5,130 nucleotides of DNA from Methanocellales archaeon (GTDB taxonomy: Archaea; Halobacteriota; UBA148; JAJOKI01), in assembly GCA_021129915.1 (NCBI GenBank), contig JAJOKI010000086.1, positions 1-5,130 on the forward strand. The letters are read 5' to 3'. The notes below the pieces were generated by a model that saw only the letters and a list, made by a program, of their open reading frames with translations, made no database searches and had not been told where the DNA came from. The position numbers and the translations under genes are program-made. Below, one piece after another: positions 1-5,130 of this stretch. Numbering within the stretch: position 1 is the first letter of the stretch; each line of letters opens with the position of its first letter.

Positions 1-111
1 CTTGACGGTCTTCCAAGGTTTTGGGTCGCCGGCACAAATATAGGCAATCAGCGCGCCCTCCTTTTTTCTGCGGAGCGCTTCAAATACGTCTCTGATACTT
101 TTAATACTCAT
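1..111 (-). CDS. trpA: tryptophan synthase alpha subunit, N-terminal part (cut by window edge)
   Basis: TrpA cleaves indole-3-glycerol phosphate to indole and glyceraldehyde 3-phosphate and passes indole through a tunnel to TrpB in the cytoplasmic alpha2-beta2 complex. Only 37 codons are visible, and the frame is open to the window edge. Residues 9-30 fit the family start: an amphipathic first helix ([11 protein letters not shown]), then the first beta strand and loop [11 protein letters not shown], which matches the family pattern ALIPYxTAGDP. The catalytic Glu and Asp of TrpA would fall beyond the window, so activity cannot be checked. The ATG overlaps the last 11 bases of trpB in another frame and has a GGTGA ribosome-binding site 6 nt upstream. 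Identification rests on the short match plus its position after trpB, the usual trpBA arrangement. Confidence 0.9.
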   Translation of the reverse strand, partial: MSIKSIRDVFEALRRKKEGALIAYICAGDPKPWKTVK

Positions 112-1261
112 CTCTCCTCACCGTTTCAACGTCTTTGTCCCCTCTTCCAGACAGATTAATGATGGTCAGGTCACCTATATCATCTGCTTTTTTAGCATAG
201 GCAATTGCATGAGCGGATTCCAGCGCCGGAATCATCCCTTCCAGTCGACTGAGCATATGAAACGCATCAAGAGCCTCAGCATCGCTGATATTTCTGGCTT
301 TGACGCGTCCGACCTCTGCGAGATATGCCAGTTCCGGACCCACTCCTGAATAATCAAGTCCCGGGGCGATGGAGTGCGACTCCAGTATCTGCCCATATCT
401 ATCCTGGAGCAATTTTGTGCGTGCACCATGAAGCACACCATCCTCGCCCTTGCACAGTGAAGCACTTCCGAGCCCTCTCTTCGAGCAATTAAGTCCTTCT
501 CCGCCCGCCTCCACGGCAAACAGGTCGACATCGTCATCGATGAATGGGTAAAATGTACCCATCGCGTTGCTCCCGCCCCCGGCACATGCTATAATCGAAT
601 CAGGCAACCGCTCTTCTTTTTCGAGAATCTGTTTGCGCGTCTCACGACCGATGACACTCTGAAAGTCTCTGACGATGGTTGGATATGGGTGCGGCCCCAC
701 TATAGAGCCTATCAGATAATAGGTATCTTTCACGTTGGTCGCCCAGTCCCTCAATGCCTCGTTGATGGCATCTTTCAGTGTCTGGGAGCCGGATTTTACC
801 GGTATGACCTCTGCACCAAGCAGTTGCATTCGGTATACGTTCATCTTTTGACGCCCGATATCTTTCGCGCCCATGTAGATTATGGTTTTAAGTCCCAGCA
901 CCGCACCCGCCATCGCCGTCGCAGTCCCGTGCTGTCCAGCGCCAGTTTCAGCGATGATGCGCTCCTTTCCCATGTATTTCGCCAGCAATGCCTGGCCGAT
1001 CGTGTTGTTCAGCTTGTGGGCGCCTCCGTGTACGAGGTCCTCGCGTTTTAGATATATCTTCGCGCCAAGCGATTCGCTCAATCGCTTTGCATGGTACAGT
1101 GGCGTGGGGCGCCCACCAAAGTCCCTTAAATATCGATTTAATTCTGCTGTGAACTCTGGGTCATCCTTATATCGTTCTATCCCTCTTTCCAGCTCTTCCA
1201 GCACGGGCATCAGCACTTCTGGGACGAATTGTCCCCCATATCCATTAAATTTCTTCTTCAT
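101..1261 (-). CDS. trpB: tryptophan synthase beta subunit (TrpB1 type)
   Basis: PLP enzyme that condenses indole, received from TrpA, with L-serine to give L-tryptophan. The 386 residues are the usual TrpB1 length, and the protein looks full length and very similar to Pyrococcus TrpB. Visible landmarks are the N-terminal GYGGQFVPE (7-15), GRPTPLY (50-56), [12 protein letters not shown] with PLP-binding Lys83 (72-83), AETGAGQHG with catalytic Glu105 (104-112), RQKMNVYRM in the COMM domain (137-145), GPHPYP (189-194), the PLP-phosphate loop GGGSNAMG (228-235), LDY with the conserved Asp303 (302-304), [12 protein letters not shown] (341-352) and SGRGDKD (371-377). In the usually conserved LDYPGVGPEHA stretch this protein reads [11 protein letters not shown]. 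The absence of TrpB2-type insertions and the adjacency to trpA support TrpB1. The start has GGGTGA 3 nt upstream, 12 bp after the trpC stop. Confidence 0.98.
   Translation of the reverse strand: MKKKFNGYGGQFVPEVLMPVLEELERGIERYKDDPEFTAELNRYLRDFGGRPTPLYHAKRLSESLGAKIYLKREDLVHGGAHKLNNTIGQALLAKYMGKERIIAETGAGQHGTATAMAGAVLGLKTIIYMGAKDIGRQKMNVYRMQLLGAEVIPVKSGSQTLKDAINEALRDWATNVKDTYYLIGSIVGPHPYPTIVRDFQSVIGRETRKQILEKEERLPDSIIACAGGGSNAMGTFYPFIDDDVDLFAVEAGGEGLNCSKRGLGSASLCKGEDGVLHGARTKLLQDRYGQILESHSIAPGLDYSGVGPELAYLAEVGRVKARNISDAEALDAFHMLSRLEGMIPALESAHAIAYAKKADDIGDLTIINLSGRGDKDVETVRRDEY
112..122 (-). promoter_or_regulatory. ribosome-binding site of trpA
   Basis: On the minus strand the 11 bases before the trpA ATG read GGTGAGGAGAG. 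GGTGA (118-122) pairs with the archaeal 16S 3' end at 6-nt spacing, and GGAG overlaps it closer to the start. The site lies inside the trpB reading frame, so trpA probably initiates on ribosomes finishing trpB. Confidence 0.65.
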
Positions 1262-1264
1262 GAT

Positions 1265-1270
1265 TCACCC
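1265..1270 (-). promoter_or_regulatory. ribosome-binding site of trpB
   Basis: GGGTGA lies only 3 nt before the trpB ATG at 1261, inside the 12-bp trpC-trpB gap. The spacing is tighter than for the other genes here. No better start with family-like N-terminal sequence exists nearby, since the family signature GYGGQFVPE begins at residue 7. Confidence 0.6.
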
Positions 1271-1273
1271 ATC

Positions 1274-2029
1274 TTATCCTCTCAGTGCATTGGCCAATTC
1301 CGCCGCCTTGCCGATATCTTGCATTATTGCCGTACCGACCAAAACAGCATCCGCGCCAGCATTTATGACTCTTTTGACATCTTCTGCATTTTCGATGCCG
1401 CTTTCGCTGATTATCATACACTGTGGACTCTTATCCCTTATTATTGGCGCCAGTTCTTCTGTGACTGACAGGTCTACTTTTAGCGTGCTCAAATCCCTGT
1501 TGTTGATTCCGATCATCCTCGCAGGGGTCTTCAGCGCCATCTTTATTTCGTCCTTGGAATGAACCTCTACAATGGGTTCAAACCCGTAGAACATTGCCCT
1601 ATTTACGAGGCAATTGAGTTCATCTCCAAGTATTCGTGTGATGAGCAGTATCATATCGGACTCGACTTCTTGCAACTGCCGACTATCGATGATGAAATCC
1701 TTGCGAAGCACCGGCACATCTACCGCTTCTCGCACTGCTCTTAGGTTCTCTATATTTCCATCAAAGAACTTCGGCTCGGTCAATACCGATATTGCGATAA
1801 CATCCTCTTGTAGTTGTTTTGCAATTTGCACCGCTTCTTTTGCATCTATTATTCGAATCCTGCCCCTCTGGGGTGAAGATGGTTTTATCTCTGCAATCAC
1901 GGGAACTTTGCCCGCTCCCAGCTTCGCTCTCATCCTTCCGATTACGTCCCTATTTTGGACTCTGAATGATTTCGTTTTTATACGCTCAACTCTTTTTTTG
2001 GTATCTGAGAGGATATCATCGATCAGCAT
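1274..2029 (-). CDS. trpC: indole-3-glycerol-phosphate synthase
   Basis: Converts CdRP (1-(2-carboxyphenylamino)-1-deoxyribulose 5-phosphate) to indole-3-glycerol phosphate with loss of CO2 and water. It is a single-domain TIM barrel of 251 residues, the usual length for a stand-alone enzyme. Visible motifs are VIAEIKPSSP with Glu47 and Lys49 (44-53), ISVLTEPKFFDG (80-91), LRKDF with catalytic Lys110 (108-112), IVEVH with Glu155 (153-157), GINNRDL with Asn176 (174-180), SESG with Glu209 (208-211) and the phosphate-binding GADAVLVGTAIM (225-236). A longer frame starts at 2071, but its first 14 residues include three Trp and overlap trpG by 56 bp. The rest of the protein has no Trp, and the ATG at 2029 has its own GGTG site, so the shorter start is preferred. 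It overlaps trpG by 14 bp. The loop before SDMILLI is about three residues shorter than in Sulfolobus-type TrpC. Confidence 0.97.
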   Translation of the reverse strand: MLIDDILSDTKKRVERIKTKSFRVQNRDVIGRMRAKLGAGKVPVIAEIKPSSPQRGRIRIIDAKEAVQIAKQLQEDVIAISVLTEPKFFDGNIENLRAVREAVDVPVLRKDFIIDSRQLQEVESDMILLITRILGDELNCLVNRAMFYGFEPIVEVHSKDEIKMALKTPARMIGINNRDLSTLKVDLSVTEELAPIIRDKSPQCMIISESGIENAEDVKRVINAGADAVLVGTAIMQDIGKAAELANALRG

Positions 2030-2600
2030 GGCGCACCATCTCCAGAAAATTTTGGACCATTTTTCTTCCACACAGCGTCAATATGCTTTCAGGGTGGAAC
2101 TGCACACCCTCGATGGTGTATTTGGTGTGGCGCATCCCCATGATAACGCCATCATCGCTTAGGGCGGTAATTTCGAGTTCGTCTGGCACGTCGACTGTCG
2201 CTAACGAGTGGTACCGTCCGCCAATTAATGGGTTCGGCAGTCCACGAAATATCGTCTTGCCATCATGTTCGATCTTCGATGTTTTGCCATGTACTGGACC
2301 GGATGTCGAATGGGCGATAGCGCCGCCAAATGCGACACATATCGCTTGGCACCCAAGACATACGCCGAGAATGGGTGTGCCTTTAAACTCACGAATTATT
2401 TCCAGGCATGAGCCGATATCCGCTGGATGGTTGGGGTTTCCGGGCCCCGGCGATATTATAATGGCATCTGGCTCGATTTTTTTGACATCTTCGATGGATA
2501 TCGTGTTGGGCACGATAACGGTCTCGGGTTCGTCCACTGCCACGTAATCCACCAAGTTATATACAAACGAGTCCCTGTTATTGATAAATAGGATTCTCAT
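2016..2600 (-). CDS. trpG: anthranilate synthase component II, glutamine amidotransferase subunit
   Basis: Class I glutamine amidotransferase that hydrolyses glutamine and channels ammonia to TrpE to make anthranilate from chorismate. Its 194 residues are the normal TrpG length without any fusion. Visible are the N-terminal NNRDSFVYNLVDY (7-19), the oxyanion-strand PGPGNP (51-56), the nucleophile elbow GVCLGCQAI with Cys81 (79-87), PVHGKTS (102-108), RYHSL (129-133), and VQFHPES with catalytic His169 and Glu171 (166-172). The motif PVHGK plus RYHSL is typical of TrpG/PabA. The linked trpE and the complete trp operon make a role in tryptophan rather than folate synthesis clear. The His that usually follows the nucleophile by three positions is Cys84 here. 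The start codon overlaps the trpE stop as ATGA, with GGAGG 7 nt upstream. Confidence 0.97.
   Translation of the reverse strand: MRILFINNRDSFVYNLVDYVAVDEPETVIVPNTISIEDVKKIEPDAIIISPGPGNPNHPADIGSCLEIIREFKGTPILGVCLGCQAICVAFGGAIAHSTSGPVHGKTSKIEHDGKTIFRGLPNPLIGGRYHSLATVDVPDELEITALSDDGVIMGMRHTKYTIEGVQFHPESILTLCGRKMVQNFLEMVRHADR
2034..2043 (-). promoter_or_regulatory. ribosome-binding site that decides the trpC start
   Basis: Upstream of the ATG at 2029 the minus strand reads GGAGATGGTG. GGTG ends 4 nt before the start and GGAG lies 10 nt before it. This favours the 251-residue TrpC over the 265-residue version beginning at 2071. Confidence 0.65.
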
Positions 2601-4129
2601 CTGCCCGCCTCCAACATTGCAACAGCCTTCATCATTGCCTTCATCTTCTTTTCGGTCTCGTAATATTCGTATTCTGGGGCCGAGTCTGCCACGATCCCAG
2701 CACCTGCCTGGATATGGAGTCGAGTTCCATCCTTCACAATAGTTCTGATGATGATCGCGAAGTCAGCATCCTGATTGAATGAAAAGTAGCCGATGCCCCC
2801 TGCATAGATGCCCCTCGCTTCGGTCTCCAATTCATCGATGATTTCCATTGCCCTGATTTTTGGAGCACCAGAAACAGTTCCAGCGGGAAAGACCGCCCGT
2901 ACAGCATCGAACATATCGCAATCATCTTTAAGTTCCCCGGTCACCGTGCTTTCAAGATGCTGGACATGGGAATACTTCAGGACCGACATATAGTCTTCGA
3001 CTTTGACCGTCCCTGGTTTGGATACAATACTCACATCGTTTCTGCCAAGGTCCACCAACATAACATGCTCCGCTACCTCTTTTTCATCGGACTTCATCTG
3101 CTGGGCAAGTACCTCATCCTCCTCTTTGGTCGCCCCCCTTCCCCGAGTACCGGCAATTGGATTTGTGATGATTCTTTCACCATGAACGGATACCAATGTC
3201 TCAGGACTTGCGCCGACGATCCCCATGTCTCCAAATTGCATACAATACATATATGGGGAGGGATTGACCTCTCGCAGTTTTTTGTAAATTTGTAATGAGT
3301 CACAATCGGCTTCGATTTCATATCGTCTGGAGAGGACTACCTGAAAGATGTCCCCATCATAGATGTACTTCTTCGCCTTTTTGGCCATCTGCTCGTACTG
3401 GTCCCTGTTCGTATTGGACTTGAGGTCTCCGATGGAGATTGTTTCAGGCTGATATGATGGCTTGGCGGCTATACGTTTCCCGATATCCTCTATGCTTTCC
3501 GCACTCTTATCATATACTTCCTGCAGATCTGAGTCGGAAGTGATCAGGGCATTCGAGATTATGTATATATCTTCTTTCAAATGGTCGAATAGTATCGTCG
3601 ATGTGGAAAGCATAAACTGTATGTTCTCTGACCTCGACTTTTGATGTCGACTTTTTATATCGAGGTGCGTGTCAAATACGGTATCATAGGCGATATAACC
3701 GATCAGCCCCCCCATAAAGACGTGTCTGTCAAAACAGAGGTCCGTGTCGTAATTGGTATGACTCTCGTGAACCCTTCGATTTCTATAGATGGATGCGAGC
3801 AGGTCGAATTGGTCTCCATCTTTTTTAGTCTGCTCCATCAGGGAATTGAACCGTTTACCGATGTCATCCAGTGCCTTAAATTTTAGTGTCTCACCATCGA
3901 TCGATATAATCGCATTTGGGCTTGCACCCACAAATGAAAAGCGAGCATGTCTTCTTTCTCCTTTTTCTACCGACTCCAGGATATATGAATATCCCTCCGC
4001 AGTATACAACGCCTCATAGCAATACATGGGGGATTTTTGGAGTGATGATTTTTGATACAGGGGAATTATGCACGGCTTTTTTTGCGCCTTCGCTATATCC
4101 AGAAACTCATCGCGATTGAGATTGAGCAT
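2597..4129 (-). CDS. trpE: anthranilate synthase component I (chorismate-binding subunit)
   Basis: Makes anthranilate from chorismate using ammonia from TrpG. It is the first committed and normally feedback-inhibited step. From the ATG at 4129 it has 510 residues, a normal length. Residues 1-150 form the anthranilate-synthase N-terminal region, with ILES at 50-53 matching the LLES tryptophan-binding element, so feedback inhibition by Trp is expected. The chorismate-binding domain follows from about 240: DIFQVVLSRRYE (260-271), NPSPYMYCMQF (289-299), GASPETLV (306-313), PIAGTRGRG (324-332), DLGRND (360-365), FPAGTVSGAPK (414-424), GIYAGGIGY (440-448) and GAGIVADSAPEYE (476-488). The usual PIAGTRPRG reads GTRGRG. 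An upstream in-frame start at 4246 adds 39 residues of trpF shadow with three Trp, while the 510-residue protein has none. A strong GAGGTG site supports 4129. It overlaps trpF by 23 bp and trpG by 4 bp. Confidence 0.97.
   Translation of the reverse strand: MLNLNRDEFLDIAKAQKKPCIIPLYQKSSLQKSPMYCYEALYTAEGYSYILESVEKGERRHARFSFVGASPNAIISIDGETLKFKALDDIGKRFNSLMEQTKKDGDQFDLLASIYRNRRVHESHTNYDTDLCFDRHVFMGGLIGYIAYDTVFDTHLDIKSRHQKSRSENIQFMLSTSTILFDHLKEDIYIISNALITSDSDLQEVYDKSAESIEDIGKRIAAKPSYQPETISIGDLKSNTNRDQYEQMAKKAKKYIYDGDIFQVVLSRRYEIEADCDSLQIYKKLREVNPSPYMYCMQFGDMGIVGASPETLVSVHGERIITNPIAGTRGRGATKEEDEVLAQQMKSDEKEVAEHVMLVDLGRNDVSIVSKPGTVKVEDYMSVLKYSHVQHLESTVTGELKDDCDMFDAVRAVFPAGTVSGAPKIRAMEIIDELETEARGIYAGGIGYFSFNQDADFAIIIRTIVKDGTRLHIQAGAGIVADSAPEYEYYETEKKMKAMMKAVAMLEAGR
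2608..2612 (-). promoter_or_regulatory. ribosome-binding site of trpG
   Basis: GGAGG lies 7 nt before the trpG ATG, within the last codons of trpE. Together with the ATGA stop/start overlap it suggests coupled synthesis of the two anthranilate synthase subunits, which are needed in equal amounts. Confidence 0.7.
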
Positions 4130-4769
4130 GAACCACCTCGTTGATAAATGCGCGAACTTTGCGCCCAACTTTCTTGCCGTTGACCTCAACGCCAGAAGCC
4201 ACATCCACTGCATACGGCTTGACGATGGAAATCGCCCTGCTGACATTTTCAGAAGTCAATCCGCCTGCCAGAATTACAGGGAGCGGGCAGTCGTCCACAA
4301 TCTTGGCGCTGACCTCCCAGTTGTGCACCATTCCGGTCCCTCCAGGCTTGCAACCAATCGTATCGAGCAATATCGCATCAACGGCACTGACCGCTTTATT
4401 CACCTGCAGTATGGCATCCTTGAAATCAGATACTCCGACCGTCTTGATGATGGGAATATCGATGCGCCTCCTCAACCGCTGGAGTTCTTGAAGCGATAAA
4501 TCGCCATGAATCTGCACAGCATCCGGACGGACCTCTTCGATTATGGCGATTGCTTCGCTGGCACTTTTTGGCATGATTACCAGGACGGAATCGATGAAAA
4601 TTGGCACTTTTTTTACCAAGGAACGCGCTGTGTCAATGCTGATTTTGCGCGGCGTGTCAACTGGGACCTCTGTGATGAAGCCCATCGCATCTGCGCCGCA
4701 CTCGATCGCCATATTCAAGTCTGCAAGCGTCTTAATCCCGCATATCTTGACCCTCACATGTGATTTCAT
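4107..4769 (-). CDS. trpF: phosphoribosylanthranilate isomerase
   Basis: Catalyses the Amadori rearrangement of N-(5'-phosphoribosyl)anthranilate to CdRP, the substrate of TrpC. It is a monofunctional TIM barrel of 220 residues, near the family norm. Visible are KICGIKT with general-base Cys10 (8-14), PVDTPRKIS (36-44, the counterpart of the family SPR loop), VQIHGD (85-90), ILLDT with general-acid Asp136 (133-137), GGTG (143-146), NW (150-151), ILAGGL (166-171) and DVASGVEVNGKK (189-200). Not fused to TrpC, unlike in enterobacteria. The start codon shares ATGA with the trpD stop and has GGAGAG 6 nt upstream. The last seven residues are encoded in the 23-bp overlap with trpE. Trp151 in the NW motif is its only tryptophan. 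Confidence 0.97.
   Translation of the reverse strand: MKSHVRVKICGIKTLADLNMAIECGADAMGFITEVPVDTPRKISIDTARSLVKKVPIFIDSVLVIMPKSASEAIAIIEEVRPDAVQIHGDLSLQELQRLRRRIDIPIIKTVGVSDFKDAILQVNKAVSAVDAILLDTIGCKPGGTGMVHNWEVSAKIVDDCPLPVILAGGLTSENVSRAISIVKPYAVDVASGVEVNGKKVGRKVRAFINEVVHAQSQSR
4134..4139 (-). promoter_or_regulatory. ribosome-binding site that decides the trpE start
   Basis: GAGGTG, a six-base match to the archaeal Shine-Dalgarno AGGAGGTGA, sits 4 nt before the ATG at 4129, inside the 3' end of trpF. No comparable evidence or family homology supports the longer frame from 4246. Confidence 0.75.
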
Positions 4770-5130
4770 AAAAATCTCTCCAGCCGTTTTATCTCGCCTG
4801 TACTTTCAACCAGCTCCCTTAGTTTGTTCAGGGCAGCACCGCTGTCAATTGCTTTCTCTGCCTTCTGCACTCCTTCCCTTAGGCCGCGTACGCCGCCGCC
4901 GACGAAGATACCTGCAGCGGAGTTCATCACTATAATATCGCGTTTTGGACCGTATGTGCCCTTCAAAACCTGTACCAGGTCCCTGGCGTTCTCTTCTGGC
5001 ATTCCGCCGGCAATGTCGTTCGGGCTCACCTGTCGAATCCCCAAATCTTCAGGCATGATGGAATATGTTCTGACCTGCCCATCCTTTAATTCGGCTATTG
5101 TCGTCTTTCCTATATTCGATATCTCGTCCA
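4766..5130 (-). CDS. trpD: anthranilate phosphoribosyltransferase, C-terminal part (cut by window edge)
   Basis: Transfers the phosphoribosyl group of PRPP to anthranilate. Only the last 120 complete codons are present. The frame is open upstream to the edge, so the ATG at 5056 is an internal Met and not a start. The first visible residues, DEIS, continue the family GLDE signature, and the two edge bases TG are compatible with the Leu before it. Next come PEDLG (26-30), the substrate-domain helices with the MNSAAGIFVGGGV segment (68-80, family NAAaaLy) and the C-terminal helix EGVQKAEKAIDSGAA (84-98), followed by the usual short tail. The catalytic GTGGD glycine loop and the PRPP-binding residues lie outside the window. 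The gene overlaps trpF by 4 bp, and the order trpD-trpF-trpE-trpG matches the Haloferax trpDFEG cluster. Confidence 0.95.
   Translation of the reverse strand, partial: DEISNIGKTTIAELKDGQVRTYSIMPEDLGIRQVSPNDIAGGMPEENARDLVQVLKGTYGPKRDIIVMNSAAGIFVGGGVRGLREGVQKAEKAIDSGAALNKLRELVESTGEIKRLERFL
4776..4781 (-). promoter_or_regulatory. ribosome-binding site of trpF
   Basis: GGAGAG stands 6 nt before the trpF ATG, in the last codons of trpD. The stop and start overlap as ATGA, a typical coupled junction. Confidence 0.65.

Larger units (their letters stand above)
1..5130 (-). other. trp operon fragment, order trpD-F-E-G-C-B-A
   Basis: Seven genes on one strand fill the window with no gap longer than 12 bp. 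Five of the six junctions overlap (4, 23, 4, 14 and 11 bp), which points to a single polycistronic mRNA with translational coupling. Together they cover all the tryptophan-specific steps from chorismate onward. The operon's promoter and end are not in the window because trpD continues beyond 5130 and trpA beyond 1. I saw no TGTACA box of the kind bound by the Methanothermobacter TrpY regulator, but the promoter region where it would sit is absent, so regulation cannot be judged. Confidence 0.93.

Noticed and set aside
1262..1273. Possible internal promoter before trpB
   Set aside because: The gap is only 12 bp and holds the trpB ribosome-binding site. I saw no TATA/BRE-like element at a proper distance in the end of trpC.
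882..1562. 226-codon plus-strand open frame across the trpB/trpC junction
   Set aside because: It lies antisense to two clear genes, crosses their junction, and its translation is low-complexity Ser/Ala/Leu/Ile-rich with no family resemblance. It is a shadow of the coding strand's codon bias.
2030..2071. 14-residue N-terminal extension of TrpC
   Set aside because: It overlaps the trpG active-site-Glu end of the gene, is Trp-rich, and the ATG at 2029 has its own ribosome-binding site and gives a family-like start.
2443..2453. GC-rich palindromic CCGGGCCCCGG in trpG
   Set aside because: It is the codon sequence of the conserved Pro-Gly-Pro-Gly motif and has no downstream U tract, so it is not a terminator or operator candidate.
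1614..2547. Long plus-strand open frames opposite trpC and trpG
   Set aside because: Both are fully antisense to well-supported genes and show no recognisable domain or convincing start signal.
3634..3655. Direct repeat TCGACTTTT with 13-bp offset inside trpE
   Set aside because: The two copies are read in different frames yet both give Lys-Ser-Arg in a variable surface loop. The repeat is only nine bases, so chance or minor slippage is the simplest explanation.
4130..4246. 39-residue N-terminal extension of TrpE
   Set aside because: It is the trpF sequence in another frame, has three Trp where the rest of TrpE has none, and the ATG at 4129 has a strong ribosome-binding site.
1..5130. An undescribed biological system
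   Set aside because: Every stretch is accounted for by recognised tryptophan-pathway genes with intact motifs. No unexplained gene, array, RNA-like structure or mobile element is visible on either strand.

Overview
The window is an internal piece of one tightly packed tryptophan-biosynthesis operon. Every gene is on the minus strand, so transcription runs from position 5130 toward position 1. In transcription order the genes are trpD (C-terminal part only), trpF, trpE, trpG, trpC, trpB and trpA (first 37 codons only). Together they encode the whole pathway from chorismate to tryptophan, although the first and last genes are cut by the window edges.

The organism is most likely a euryarchaeon. 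TrpB carries the archaeal [12 protein letters not shown] active-site form and closely resembles Pyrococcus-type TrpB1. The order trpDFEG followed by trpCBA equals the two separate clusters known in Haloferax volcanii placed end to end. Ribosome-binding sites of GGTG/GAGGTG type precede most starts. GC content is moderate by eye (near 50%), which argues against a haloarchaeon itself. A methanogen or methanogen-related lineage is plausible, but the genus cannot be set from this sequence.

Layout: 5130-4766 trpD 3' part; 4769-4107 trpF; 4129-2597 trpE; 2600-2016 trpG; 2029-1274 trpC; 1261-101 trpB; 111-1 trpA 5' part. Junctions: D/F overlap 4 bp, F/E overlap 23 bp, E/G overlap 4 bp, G/C overlap 14 bp, C/B gap 12 bp, B/A overlap 11 bp. 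There is essentially no noncoding DNA, no terminator, and no internal promoter I can recognise. The operon promoter, any leader and the terminator lie outside the window.

How the genes work together: TrpE and TrpG form anthranilate synthase. TrpD adds phosphoribosyl, TrpF isomerises the product, TrpC closes the indole ring, and TrpA/TrpB form tryptophan synthase. All genes look intact where visible, with family motifs and catalytic residues present. I see no mobile element, RNA gene, CRISPR array or novel system. The second-look points are the gene order, the near absence of Trp codons, a few substitutions in conserved motifs (TrpG Cys84, TrpB Ser304/Leu311, TrpE Gly330), a short loop in TrpC, and A7 tracts in four consecutive genes.
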